Positions 6,995-15,285 of a DNA stretch of 31,166 nt are shown here, piece by piece (the stretch's first letter is position 1; every line of letters begins with the position of its first letter). The stretch lies in contig JAWWBX010000013.1 in NCBI GenBank assembly GCA_033720735.1, forward strand, positions 1 through 31,166, given 5' to 3'. Source of the DNA: B8-G4 sp033720735. GTDB lineage: Bacteria > Bacteroidota > Bacteroidia > Chitinophagales > Saprospiraceae. Made by a program: the position numbers and the translations under genes. Below the pieces are notes generated by a model. The model was not told the DNA's origin. It saw only the letters and a program-made list of their open reading frames with translations, and did not search any database.

Positions 6995-8779
6995 TTAATG
7001 ATGTTGTAATGAGCGCGATCCGGCCGGGGATGCGCCCGCGTGCAAGCGGAGCGTATCGGTAACCTTGCCGCATTTTAACATTTGATCCCCGAAATAGGGA
7101 TTTCTGATCTGTTCTTCATGGCTGATCCAATCAGCGCCTTCGTTGTCGAACGCCATCGGGCAATATTGCACGTAGTACGTATCGCCCGCGGTGCCGAAGC
7201 TTTGCATGGTCTCGATCAAAGCTGACGATAAGAAACCAAATTGACGCCGTTGGAGTTCCACATCTTCGGCTGTTTTAATGGCTTCCGTATGTGCCGACAG
7301 TCCTTCAGCACGCCGCATCCAGAAGGCATGCGCATCGCCTTGCAGCAGATTCATATCAACCTTGTCCAGGGCTTCCAGAAGTCCTTCCGCGGCCGAGCCA
7401 GCTGCCTGCGCATCGGTGGCGACAAAAGCATCCTTGAGGGCCAGGTACGAAATCACCACCTCTTCGAGTTGATCTTTGAATGCTTCCGGCGCCGATTCCG
7501 AATAGTCCGGCGGACCGGACTCTGCACCCTTGATATTGACCAGCTTGTTCATCATACTCTGCTGGTTGTTGAGTTGGGCAGCAGCGTCGATCGCAAAATT
7601 TCCGTAGGTCACTACTTCTTCACCGGCCTCCAGCCCGCCGAGTACAACATATCCCCCGGCAGAAGCCTCTCCCAGGTCTACTTCGCGATACTGGAATGAA
7701 GGGATCTGTGTGTCGGGCAATTTGACGTAGACCACCGAACGCTTTCCGGTCCAGAGCACTGCGGATTTCGGCACCGTAAGGCGTGCATCGCTCCCTGCCC
7801 TTGACGAGATCGTTCCCCGCACGAACATCTCCGGCTTGAGCAGTCCAGCCCGGTTGTCCACTTCGGCCCTGACCGCGGCGACCCGCGTTTGCGGATGGAT
7901 GGCCGGATCAATGAAGGTAATGCGGGTTTCAAAGGTCTGATCGGGCAAGGCCGGCGTCGTAAACCGCACCCTGCTCCCGACCCGGATCCTGGCGAGATCC
8001 TCTTCATAGGCATCAAAGAGGACCCACAGGCGGTTGTAATCGACGATCTCAAAGATCACCTGACCCTGCCGGACATAATCGCCGACAGCGATCATGCGCT
8101 TCGTCACGAAACCGGCAGCATCCGCATAAATGCCGAACGTTTCCCGCACCTCTCCACTTGCCTCGATATCCTTGATCGCCTCATCGCTGATCTTCCAGTA
8201 CCGCAGTTTCTTGCGTGCGGCCTCTGCGATCCCGGGATTCACGTCCTGGAACGACAGGGCTTCGAGCAGCTCGCGCTGTGCAGTGATCAGATCAGGAGAG
8301 TACACAGTCGCCAGTTGCTGGCCTTTGCGCACCTGTTCGCCGGTAAATGTCACGAGAAGCTGCTCGATCCGGCCGGGAATGTGCGCGGCCTGACTTGCCA
8401 CGCGCCGCTCGTCCTCCTGGATCTTGCCGGTCAGGCGAATTTCAGAGGTGGTACTCTGCTTGCCGATGACTGTCGTTTGCACCTGGGCCAACTTCACCGC
8501 TTCGGTCGTCATCTCCAGGACCAACGGATCACTGGACGTATTCTGACTCAACGGGATGAGGTCCATCTCACAAATGGGGCAAAGGCCAGGTTCGTTTTGC
8601 CTGATCTGCGGATGCATGGAGCATGTCCAGACCTCAGCCGCGGCAGCTGGCCCTGGTGTCCCGGCCTGATCACCCGAGGGAGCTGATTCTCCGCCAGAAA
8701 ACAGGAAATAGCCACTCGCCAGACCAGCAGCGAGTGCCAGGATGACAATGACCAGATATTTTGATGTTGCTTTCATCAT
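6995..8779 (-). CDS. cusB: CusB-like RND efflux periplasmic adaptor with HMBD and DUF3347 domains
   Basis: 594 residues. An N-terminal membrane anchor (about 8-27) is followed by a heavy-metal-binding domain (Cys53-Cys70: CSMHP...GLCPICEMDL), a membrane-fusion core with barrel-sandwich, alpha-hairpin and beta-barrel parts (about 95-420), and a C-terminal DUF3347 domain (about 434-577) with its usual ending YCPMAFDNEGADW...NPYFGDQMLKCG. This is the periplasmic link between the CusA pump and the TolC-type channel. In the HMBD, the usual glycine of CPxCGMDL is replaced by Glu71, a small deviation. ATG at 8776 is an equally good start. It lies 7 bp after the channel gene and 22 bp before the metal-binding lipoprotein, in the same operon. 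Confidence 0.93.
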   Translation of the reverse strand: MMKATSKYLVIVILALAAGLASGYFLFSGGESAPSGDQAGTPGPAAAAEVWTCSMHPQIRQNEPGLCPICEMDLIPLSQNTSSDPLVLEMTTEAVKLAQVQTTVIGKQSTTSEIRLTGKIQEDERRVASQAAHIPGRIEQLLVTFTGEQVRKGQQLATVYSPDLITAQRELLEALSFQDVNPGIAEAARKKLRYWKISDEAIKDIEASGEVRETFGIYADAAGFVTKRMIAVGDYVRQGQVIFEIVDYNRLWVLFDAYEEDLARIRVGSRVRFTTPALPDQTFETRITFIDPAIHPQTRVAAVRAEVDNRAGLLKPEMFVRGTISSRAGSDARLTVPKSAVLWTGKRSVVYVKLPDTQIPSFQYREVDLGEASAGGYVVLGGLEAGEEVVTYGNFAIDAAAQLNNQQSMMNKLVNIKGAESGPPDYSESAPEAFKDQLEEVVISYLALKDAFVATDAQAAGSAAEGLLEALDKVDMNLLQGDAHAFWMRRAEGLSAHTEAIKTAEDVELQRRQFGFLSSALIETMQSFGTAGDTYYVQYCPMAFDNEGADWISHEEQIRNPYFGDQMLKCGKVTDTLRLHAGASPAGSRSLQHH

Positions 8780-8786
8780 TCCAAAT

Positions 8787-10019
8787 TTAAGAGTTGAGAT
8801 AACGCTCGATCATCGCTTTGGCGATATGACTTTGCACAATCGCCCTGAGCACTTTCAAGTCGTACGTGACCAGCTCGTTCTGCAGCCGCAGGAGTTCGTC
8901 AAATCCCTGACCCGAAGTACTGTAAGTGGTTTCAAGTACGGCCAGTGTCGCACGCGTGGTGCGCATCAGTTTTTCGTAGAGTTCCAGCTTGAGGTGTGCA
9001 TCCTGCATTTCGCTTAGCGCACTTTCGATCTCGGCCAGCAACAGGACCTGCATATCCTGCTTGCGATCCTCGATCGCAGCGATCCGGAGCTCCTCTTCGC
9101 GGTCTTTGGCGCCGTACCTGGTTCGGTTGAGGGGAATTGTGACCCTCGCCATGGGCATGATGATGTCTTTTCCGTTCTGTGGAATGTCGACATCCTTGCG
9201 TTCGTTGACCATGATATAATCGAGTCCCACGCCAAAGGTGGGTTTACCGCTGAGGACGTTAAGTGCCTGCTCTTTACGTGCCACTTCCTGTGAGCGCGTG
9301 AGCATTGCTATCGCAGGATGGGTCGCATTCAGATGACCGCCAAGGGTGTCGCGATCCAGGTCCAAACGCGCCATCGTAAGGGTATCGGTGATCGTGACAG
9401 GCGTATCGACCGGGCGGCTCAGCGCCTGATTCAGACGGGCACGCACCTTGACCTTGCGGTTTTCGAGCAATTGCAATTCCTGCTCCAGTTCCTGCCTCTT
9501 GAGCTGCACCCGGAGCACATCAGCAGAAGAGCTTTTCCCGCTTTCCACACGTGATAACGTAAAACGGTCGAGTGTTTCGAAGATCCGGATATTGCGGCGG
9601 ATGATCTCCTGGCTTTTCCCGAGTTCATACAGCTGGAAGTAGGCCTCCTTGACCATGTACACCAGGGAGCGTCGCTCCATGTCGATCTCTTCGTACTTGA
9701 CCCGGGCCCGGGCCAGCGCAACATCTTGTCGTGCTTGCAGGGTCCCTTTCCAGGGAAGCATTTGCGATGCACCCAAGCGGAAGATCTGAGGCCCGACACG
9801 CGTTTCGGGCGCACGGACAAAGACTCCGGCACCTACCTCCGGGTCCGGAAGCTGACCAACCTGCGGTGCGCGCTCGAGCAGCGACAGATATTCCTGATTG
9901 ATCGACTTCAGTCGAAGGTTCTCTTCGTCAACAAGGGCGATCAGGTCCGCCAGAGGTTGACCATTGATATTTGTGAACAGGGCAACCGTGCATGCGATAA
10001 GAATGCCTAGTCGTTTCAT
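8787..10019 (-). CDS. TolC-family outer membrane efflux channel (CusC role)
   Basis: 410 residues from the ATG at 10019, which overlaps the cusA stop by 4 bp (ATGA), showing translational coupling. Residues 1-20 are a signal peptide. The long amphipathic helices with heptad character, the conserved stretch SQMLPWKGTLQARQDVA and the C-terminal repeat (YEKLMRTTRATLAVLETTYSTSGQGFDELLRLQNEL in part) fit the outer membrane efflux protein family (PF02321), which forms trimeric channels across the outer membrane and periplasm. Position between cusA and cusB assigns it as the channel of the CusCBA-like complex. A longer frame up to 10388 lies inside cusA and is not needed. Confidence 0.92.
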   Translation of the reverse strand: MKRLGILIACTVALFTNINGQPLADLIALVDEENLRLKSINQEYLSLLERAPQVGQLPDPEVGAGVFVRAPETRVGPQIFRLGASQMLPWKGTLQARQDVALARARVKYEEIDMERRSLVYMVKEAYFQLYELGKSQEIIRRNIRIFETLDRFTLSRVESGKSSSADVLRVQLKRQELEQELQLLENRKVKVRARLNQALSRPVDTPVTITDTLTMARLDLDRDTLGGHLNATHPAIAMLTRSQEVARKEQALNVLSGKPTFGVGLDYIMVNERKDVDIPQNGKDIIMPMARVTIPLNRTRYGAKDREEELRIAAIEDRKQDMQVLLLAEIESALSEMQDAHLKLELYEKLMRTTRATLAVLETTYSTSGQGFDELLRLQNELVTYDLKVLRAIVQSHIAKAMIERYLNS

Positions 10020-13000
10020 GACGTAACGGATTTGAACATGTTTCCACTCCTGATCCTCCACCCCCATTCTTTCCAGAGGGAATACAGCACGGGCACAGTA
10101 AACATGGTAATGATTTGAAAGACCATCCCTCCGAAGGAGGGAATGGCCATGGGGACCATGATATCGGCTCCCCTTCCGGTCGATGTGAGTACCGGCAGCA
10201 GCGCAAGGATCGTCGTCCCGGCCGTCATCATCGCCGGCCGCACCCTGCGTAAGCCCGCGACAACAACCGCGTCCCGGATCTCGCTGATCGAATTGGTCTC
10301 CTTGCCGCGAAAACTGTCCCGCAGGAAGGTAGCAATGAGCACCCCGTCGTCGGTCGCGATTCCAAATAATGCAAGAAAGCCCACCCAAACGGCAACACTC
10401 AGGTTGATCGGCCCCATCTGGAACAGGTCGCGCATATTCCTGCCGAACACCTCAAGGTCCATAAACCAGGGCTGGCCGTACAAATAGATCATGATGAACC
10501 CGCCCGCGAACGCTACGAAAACCCCCGAAAAGACCATGGCCGACACCGGTACCGAGCGGAATTCGAAGTAAAGGATCAGGAAGATGATGGCCAGCGCCAC
10601 GGGCAACACCACGCCAAGGCGTTTACTGGCCCGCACCTGCTGTTCATAGTTGCCGGCAAAACGGTAACTGATCCCTGCCGGCACGATCAGTTCGCCACTG
10701 GCGATCCGTTCCTCAAGGTAGCGTTGCGCATTATTGACGACGGTCACTTCGGCAAACTCCTTCTCCCGGTCGAACAGCACATACCCGATCAGGAAGTTGT
10801 CTTCACTCTTGATCGATTGCGGTCCCTGCACGTACGCGATCTCGGAGATCTCCCCCAGCGGGATCTGCGCACCAATGCGCGTTGTCACCAGCACGCGATC
10901 GAGCACTTCCGGGTCATTGCGCAACTCTCTCGGGTAGCGGACACGGATCGCATAGCGTTCACGTCCTTCGACAGTCTCTGTCATCTTCATGCCCCCGATG
11001 GTCGCCTGAATCGCTCGCTGCACGTCCTGGATCGAAAGTCCATACCGGCCGATCTTTTCCCGGTCTACCTTGATCTCGAGGTAGGGTTTGCCCACGATCC
11101 GGTCGGCAAACACCGCAGCGTCCTTGACACCTTCCACATTGACCAGATGCTTTTCGAGCTGCAGCCCGAACGCCTCGATCTCCTTGAGATTGCTTCCTTT
11201 CACCTTGATCCCCATGGGTGCGCGCATGCCGGTCTGCAGCATCACCAGCCGCGTTTCGATCGGCTGCAAGCGCGGCGCAGACGTCACACCGGGCAATCTT
11301 GTCGCGTTGACGATCTCATTCCAGATATCATCGGGGCTTTGGATCTCGTCGCGCCATTGCCGGTAGTACCTCCCACGGCGATCCGGGATCAACTTACCAC
11401 GGTCGTCCCGCACAAACTCTCCATTGCTATCGACCCTGAAGCGCATCCGGTGCCCTTCCTCGTCCACCTTGTATTCAGACTTGTACAGGATCACGTTCTC
11501 ATACATGGAGATCGGCGCTGGATCCAGGGCACTCTCAACACGCCCGAGCTTGCCCACCACGGACTCCACCTCCGGGATCGAAGTCACCGCCATGTCGAGT
11601 AATCGCAAATTCTTGATGTTCTCCTGCATCCCTGAGTGCGGCATGGAGGTTGGCATCAACAAAAACGACCCTTCATCAAGGGACGGCATAAACTCGCGGC
11701 CCGTATCCATGAAAACACGGACACCAAAGAAGATCAGCGCGACGGGAAAAGCGAAAAAGATCAGCTTATAGCGCAGGCAAAAACGCAGGATGTGCTCATA
11801 ATAATGGATGATCAGATTGAAGAAAAGCAACAGGATCCCGATCGTGCCGGCCACAAAGAAGAAGTTGACCAACACGCTGTTGTTGACACCGAGTGGCATC
11901 CAGGCACGGGTCAGGAACCAGCCGACGATCGCTCCGTAGATGATGTTCTTGAATCGGGAAAACCACCTGGCAGAAGTTGGGGACAACCGCGGCGTCAGCC
12001 AGGTCGAAAGCAGTCCAAACGCAGCGACCAGGACGGCCACCATCCCCAATTGCGGTAGTGCACCGGCTGCAAGAATCAAACCGATGACCAGCAAGACCCC
12101 GTTAAACACGTATTGCATCACTCCGCGCCGGATCTTCACTGAAAACAGTGAGTGCGCCAGCGGAGGAATGATGGTGATGGCCACAATGATCGCGGCAATG
12201 AGTGCAAAGGTCTTCGTAAAGGCCAATGGCCTGAACAACTTGCCCTCGGCGGCCTCCATGGTAAAAACCGGCAGAAACGAAACGATGGTCGTGGCTACCG
12301 CGGTCATGACAGCCGAGGCGACCTCCATCGTCGCCTCGTAGATCGTGTCCCGTAATGATCGACCAGGGGGAGACTCCTCCATGTGTTTGACCATACTCTC
12401 GGTGAGCACAATGCCCATATCCACCATCGTACCGATCGCAATGGCAATCCCCGAAAGGGACACGATGTTGGCATCGACACCGAACAGCTTCATCGCAAAA
12501 AAGCACATGAGCACCGCCACCGGGAGCGAACCGCTCACCAGCACCGACGATTTGAGGTTCATCAGGAGAATGATGACCACGATGATCGTGATCAGGATCT
12601 CCAGGGTCAGTGCTTCCTCGAGGGTGCCGATAGTCTCGTTGATGAGCTGGGTCCGGTCGTAGAACGGGACAACCTTGACCTGCGAAACCGTGCCGTCGGC
12701 CAGCGTCTTGGTCGGCAAGCCAGGCTCGATCTCGGCGATCTTGCTCTTGACATTCTTGATGACCTGCATCGGGTTGGAGCCGTACCGGGCAACGACAACA
12801 CCTCCCACGGCCTCCGCTCCGGACTTGTCCAGAGCGCCGCGCCGGGTGGCCGGTCCCAGATTGACGCGGGCAATATCACGGATCCGCACCGGCACGTTGT
12901 TGTTGACGGTGACCACACTGGCTTCGATGTCCTCGATCGTCTTGACATATCCGAGACCGCGGACGAAGTATTCGGCCATATTGATTTCGATGGTCTGGGC

Positions 13001-13720
13001 GCCCACGTCGATATTACTGCTGCGCACAGCCGCCATCACCTGGTCGAGGGTGATCCGGTGCACTTTCATCGCTTCCGGATCGAGGTCGACCTGATATTCC
13101 TTGACATAGCCACCGATGGAAGCCACCTCCGCCACGCCATCGGTCGAAGCCAGGCCAAAGCGCACATAGAAGTCCTGGATCGTACGCAGCTCGTGCAGAT
13201 CCCACCCTCCAGTCGGATTGCCGTCCGGATCGCGTCCTTCCAGTGTATACCAATAGATCTGTCCGAGCGCGGTGGCATCAGGGCCCAGAGCTGGCTGCAC
13301 ACCTTCGGGGAGGATGTTGGCAGGCAGTGAATTGAGTTTTTCCAGGATCCGGGACCGGCTCCAGTAGAACTCGACGTCGTCCTTGAAGATCACGTAGATC
13401 GTAGAGAAGCCGAACATCGAATTGCTGCGGATGCTTTTCACTCCGGGAATGCCCAGCAGCGAAGTGGTCAGGGGATACGTGACCTGATCCTCGACGTCCT
13501 GCGGTGATCGTCCCATCCACTGGGTGTAGACGATCTGCTGGTTTTCACCGATGTCCGGAATGGCATCTACCGCAACGGGATTGCGTGGCAACCAATCCAG
13601 CTGGTAATCGAATGGCGCATTGACCAGACCGATGCCCACAAAGAACAGGAGCAACAGCCAGGCAACCAGCTTGTTATCCAGAAAGAAGCTGATGATACCC
13701 TTGAGCATATGACTCTGCAT
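10016..13720 (-). CDS. cusA: CusA/CzcA-family heavy-metal RND efflux pump
   Basis: 1234 residues from ATG 13720; ATG 13708 (MLKGIISFF) is the more family-like start. The N-terminal helix (about 8-32), the pore domain beginning VDAIPDIGENQQIVYTQW, helices 2-6 (about 370-525), and the C-terminal helices with GIATDDGVLIATFLR are typical of heavy-metal RND pumps (HME-RND). A candidate proton-relay Asp is seen in GTMVDMGIVLTE (about 433). Met-rich sites such as LLMPTSMPHSGM (about 688-698) and LVMLQTGMRAPMG (about 826-837) favour Cu(I)/Ag(I) over Zn/Co. The protein is about 190 residues longer than E. coli CusA, mostly because of an insertion with extra predicted membrane helices at about 530-645. 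Exports metal from the periplasm through the TolC-type channel. Confidence 0.95.
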   Translation of the reverse strand: MQSHMLKGIISFFLDNKLVAWLLLLFFVGIGLVNAPFDYQLDWLPRNPVAVDAIPDIGENQQIVYTQWMGRSPQDVEDQVTYPLTTSLLGIPGVKSIRSNSMFGFSTIYVIFKDDVEFYWSRSRILEKLNSLPANILPEGVQPALGPDATALGQIYWYTLEGRDPDGNPTGGWDLHELRTIQDFYVRFGLASTDGVAEVASIGGYVKEYQVDLDPEAMKVHRITLDQVMAAVRSSNIDVGAQTIEINMAEYFVRGLGYVKTIEDIEASVVTVNNNVPVRIRDIARVNLGPATRRGALDKSGAEAVGGVVVARYGSNPMQVIKNVKSKIAEIEPGLPTKTLADGTVSQVKVVPFYDRTQLINETIGTLEEALTLEILITIIVVIILLMNLKSSVLVSGSLPVAVLMCFFAMKLFGVDANIVSLSGIAIAIGTMVDMGIVLTESMVKHMEESPPGRSLRDTIYEATMEVASAVMTAVATTIVSFLPVFTMEAAEGKLFRPLAFTKTFALIAAIIVAITIIPPLAHSLFSVKIRRGVMQYVFNGVLLVIGLILAAGALPQLGMVAVLVAAFGLLSTWLTPRLSPTSARWFSRFKNIIYGAIVGWFLTRAWMPLGVNNSVLVNFFFVAGTIGILLLFFNLIIHYYEHILRFCLRYKLIFFAFPVALIFFGVRVFMDTGREFMPSLDEGSFLLMPTSMPHSGMQENIKNLRLLDMAVTSIPEVESVVGKLGRVESALDPAPISMYENVILYKSEYKVDEEGHRMRFRVDSNGEFVRDDRGKLIPDRRGRYYRQWRDEIQSPDDIWNEIVNATRLPGVTSAPRLQPIETRLVMLQTGMRAPMGIKVKGSNLKEIEAFGLQLEKHLVNVEGVKDAAVFADRIVGKPYLEIKVDREKIGRYGLSIQDVQRAIQATIGGMKMTETVEGRERYAIRVRYPRELRNDPEVLDRVLVTTRIGAQIPLGEISEIAYVQGPQSIKSEDNFLIGYVLFDREKEFAEVTVVNNAQRYLEERIASGELIVPAGISYRFAGNYEQQVRASKRLGVVLPVALAIIFLILYFEFRSVPVSAMVFSGVFVAFAGGFIMIYLYGQPWFMDLEVFGRNMRDLFQMGPINLSVAVWVGFLALFGIATDDGVLIATFLRDSFRGKETNSISEIRDAVVVAGLRRVRPAMMTAGTTILALLPVLTSTGRGADIMVPMAIPSFGGMVFQIITMFTVPVLYSLWKEWGWRIRSGNMFKSVTS

Positions 13721-13740
13721 AGAAGGGCAGAAGCACTGCG

Positions 13741-13764
13741 GAAGGGCCTTCAGCCAGGTGGCTG
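13741..13764. promoter_or_regulatory. Two abutting perfect palindromes in the leader upstream of cusA
   Basis: GAAGGGCCTTC (13741-13751) and CAGCCAGGTGGCTG (13751-13764) are each perfect inverted repeats (odd centre, and 6-bp arms with a 2-nt centre) and share one base. They lie about 20-45 nt upstream of the cusA start, between the small HYC_CC_PP gene and cusA. They could be a regulator operator or an RNA hairpin pair controlling cusA expression; there is no T-tract, so a simple terminator is unlikely. Function is inferred only from symmetry and position. Confidence 0.35.
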
Positions 13765-13881
13765 TAGTCGTTTCCTCTCTTGATCATTAGTTCCAACATG
13801 TACTTCTGCGCTGAAAATGAATGTGAAAATCACCGGATTGTACCGGCAAGACGTGCGATGGCACCGTCTCATTCATTCTCG

Positions 13882-14307
13882 CTAGCAGAGAAAGACCTGC
13901 AACTCCGTCACAGGGTCGCGGAAGAGTAAAGGCGGTTTGTAATTAAGATACTCCGTGCGCAGCGGCAGTACGATGTGGACAACAGGAGTCAGATATCCAG
14001 CCGGAGGAGACGCATGTTCCATCTCCACTGGCAGCGGCGCCACGACATGGATCTGATCGGTATCATCCGTGAGGTAGTCAATCTGGTTGTCGCAACATCC
14101 CCGCTCATGTTCATTGGCATCGACTTGTACCGCAGACGCATGTTTTGGACAGGTCTTGCCCTGGTCCACTTCATGGCAGGATTTGGGTTTGACCCAGAGC
14201 GCCGAGCTTTTCAGTTCGTTCTGGCAGTAATGCCGCTGCCATACCACACCCAATACCCCGGAGGTGATCATGGAAAGCGTCACCAGATAAACTGTCAGTC
14301 GTTGCAT
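13882..14307 (-). CDS. HYC_CC_PP family small secreted protein
   Basis: 141 residues from ATG 14307. Residues 1-22 are a signal/anchor (LTVYLVTLSMITSGVLGVV). The family signatures are in order: HYC (residues 26-28), CC (71-72 in ERGCCDNQ) and a late PP pair (YKPPLLFRDP), plus Cys44 and Cys53. This is the Bacteroidota-restricted HYC_CC_PP family, usually next to Cus-type pumps and of unknown function. The conserved Cys/His pattern suggests periplasmic metal or disulfide chemistry (inference). It is the promoter-proximal gene of the operon, preceded by a good -7/-33 promoter, and is separated from cusA by 161 bp containing two palindromes. Confidence 0.85.
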   Translation of the reverse strand: MQRLTVYLVTLSMITSGVLGVVWQRHYCQNELKSSALWVKPKSCHEVDQGKTCPKHASAVQVDANEHERGCCDNQIDYLTDDTDQIHVVAPLPVEMEHASPPAGYLTPVVHIVLPLRTEYLNYKPPLLFRDPVTELQVFLC

Positions 14308-14324
14308 GGCCTTAGTGCGTTAAA

Positions 14325-14356
14325 CAAAAATAACACCCAGGATATTGCATTGTCAA
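14325..14356 (-). promoter_or_regulatory. Bacteroidota-type promoter of the metal operon
   Basis: On the minus strand, TTG (14356-14354) is followed after 21 nt by TATTTTTG (14332-14325), an exact match to the Bacteroidota -7 consensus TAnnTTTG with a -33 TTG at near-normal spacing. The predicted transcription start falls about 10 nt before the ATG of the HYC_CC_PP gene at 14307, giving a short leader. This is the only good promoter seen for the right end of the metal operon. Confidence 0.6.
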
Positions 14357-14363
14357 GTCTTCC

Positions 14364-15239
14364 CTACGTATGCCCATCCACAAAGCGTTCCAGTTCATCA
14401 TCAGAGATATTATAGGCGAGATACCCTTTATACGCAGTACTGAGCGTCCCATCCTGACCTGAGACGATGATGGCCCCGACATCCGCCGACTCGGTGGCGC
14501 CAAGACCCAGCCGATGCTTCAGCCCCACCCCTTCCGGCAGGTCCTCACGTTCGGAATGCGGAAACTTGGCGCCAATGGCATGGATCTTCTGATCGCGCAA
14601 GATCACCGCACCCTGTTTCAGCGCACTACCGGGGAGAAAGATGCTTTCCACCAGGTCGCGGTTGAATTCCGCGTCCATGACGACTCCACCCGTATAGTTG
14701 AGATCGCCTTTACCACCGTCGAGGATGATCACGGCATCGCGCCCGTCATTGCGCAAGTCCATGACAGAACGCACCAGGGTCGAACGAATGCTCTTTGGTT
14801 GTTGGGTGCCGGTCGGTGACAGGTGGAGCCACTTGCGCAGGAGATCGAAGCGCCCCCCGAAGGTACTCTTTCCCAGTTCCAGCAGAAACTTCCTGATCTC
14901 AGGCTGAAAGATGATGATGAGCAGGATGACACCCACACTGACAAACTGGCTCAGGATCGTCGAGAGCAACTGCATGTTGAGTGCGTTGACGAGCCACCAG
15001 ATCCCGTAGAGCATGAGGAGACCGGTAAAGATGTTGAACGCAATGCTGCCTCTGAGCAACAGATAGATGCGATAAAACAAATATGCCACGATGGCAATAT
15101 CGAGCAGGTCCCACAGTGAAATATTGAGGAAACTGATATCGATCAGGAGAAAGCCGGCCTGTACAAATGCTTCCACGAGCGCTAAAATACCATCCTGCGC
15201 GATTTCCATGCGCCTGATGGCTCCGGGGAGTTGGTTCAT
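14364..15239 (-). CDS. cdaA: CdaA-family membrane diadenylate cyclase homologue with altered catalytic motifs
   Basis: 291 residues; ATG 15239, with Met11 as an alternative. Three transmembrane helices (about 43-62, 68-86, 96-111) and the linker IIIFQPEIRKFLLELGKSTFG are typical of Bacteroidota CdaA, which makes cyclic di-AMP from ATP at the membrane. The DisA_N (DAC) domain follows (about 150-275). By my alignment to family memory, the catalytic signature LHDGAV is LKQGAV here (Gln209 for the metal-binding Asp), RHR is KHR (241-243), and the late SEE motif is SGQ (260-262). An extra segment, about 162-183, precedes the domain core. The fold is clear, but c-di-AMP synthesis is doubtful; it may be a pseudoenzyme, a regulator or an altered nucleotidyltransferase. 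Not clearly part of the metal operon: it ends 7 bp before that promoter. Confidence 0.85.
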   Translation of the reverse strand: MNQLPGAIRRMEIAQDGILALVEAFVQAGFLLIDISFLNISLWDLLDIAIVAYLFYRIYLLLRGSIAFNIFTGLLMLYGIWWLVNALNMQLLSTILSQFVSVGVILLIIIFQPEIRKFLLELGKSTFGGRFDLLRKWLHLSPTGTQQPKSIRSTLVRSVMDLRNDGRDAVIILDGGKGDLNYTGGVVMDAEFNRDLVESIFLPGSALKQGAVILRDQKIHAIGAKFPHSEREDLPEGVGLKHRLGLGATESADVGAIIVSGQDGTLSTAYKGYLAYNISDDELERFVDGHT

Positions 15240-15261
15240 ACTAAAATCCGGGACATGCAGT

Positions 15262-15269
15262 TACCTTTG
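15262..15269 (+). promoter_or_regulatory. Possible -7 box (TACCTTTG) for the 419-aa gene
   Basis: TACCTTTG matches TAnnTTTG and lies 16 nt before the ATG at 15286, a typical distance in Bacteroidota. No TTG is found at the expected -33 position, so support is moderate to weak. The box sits between two copies of ATGCAGTTAC (15254-15263 and 15286-15295). Confidence 0.35.
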
Positions 15270-15285
15270 TAGCACAACCCGGAAT

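Noticed and set aside
7889..8686. Plus-strand frame of 265 codons inside cusB
   Set aside because: Antisense shadow of the cusB frame, without recognisable domains.
10724..11602. Plus-strand frame of 292 codons inside cusA
   Set aside because: Antisense shadow of the cusA coding frame; no signal, motif or start context.
12383..13330. Long plus-strand frame of 315 codons inside cusA
   Set aside because: Antisense to an unmistakable RND pump gene; composition (His/Arg/Asp rich, no domain) is that of a shadow frame.
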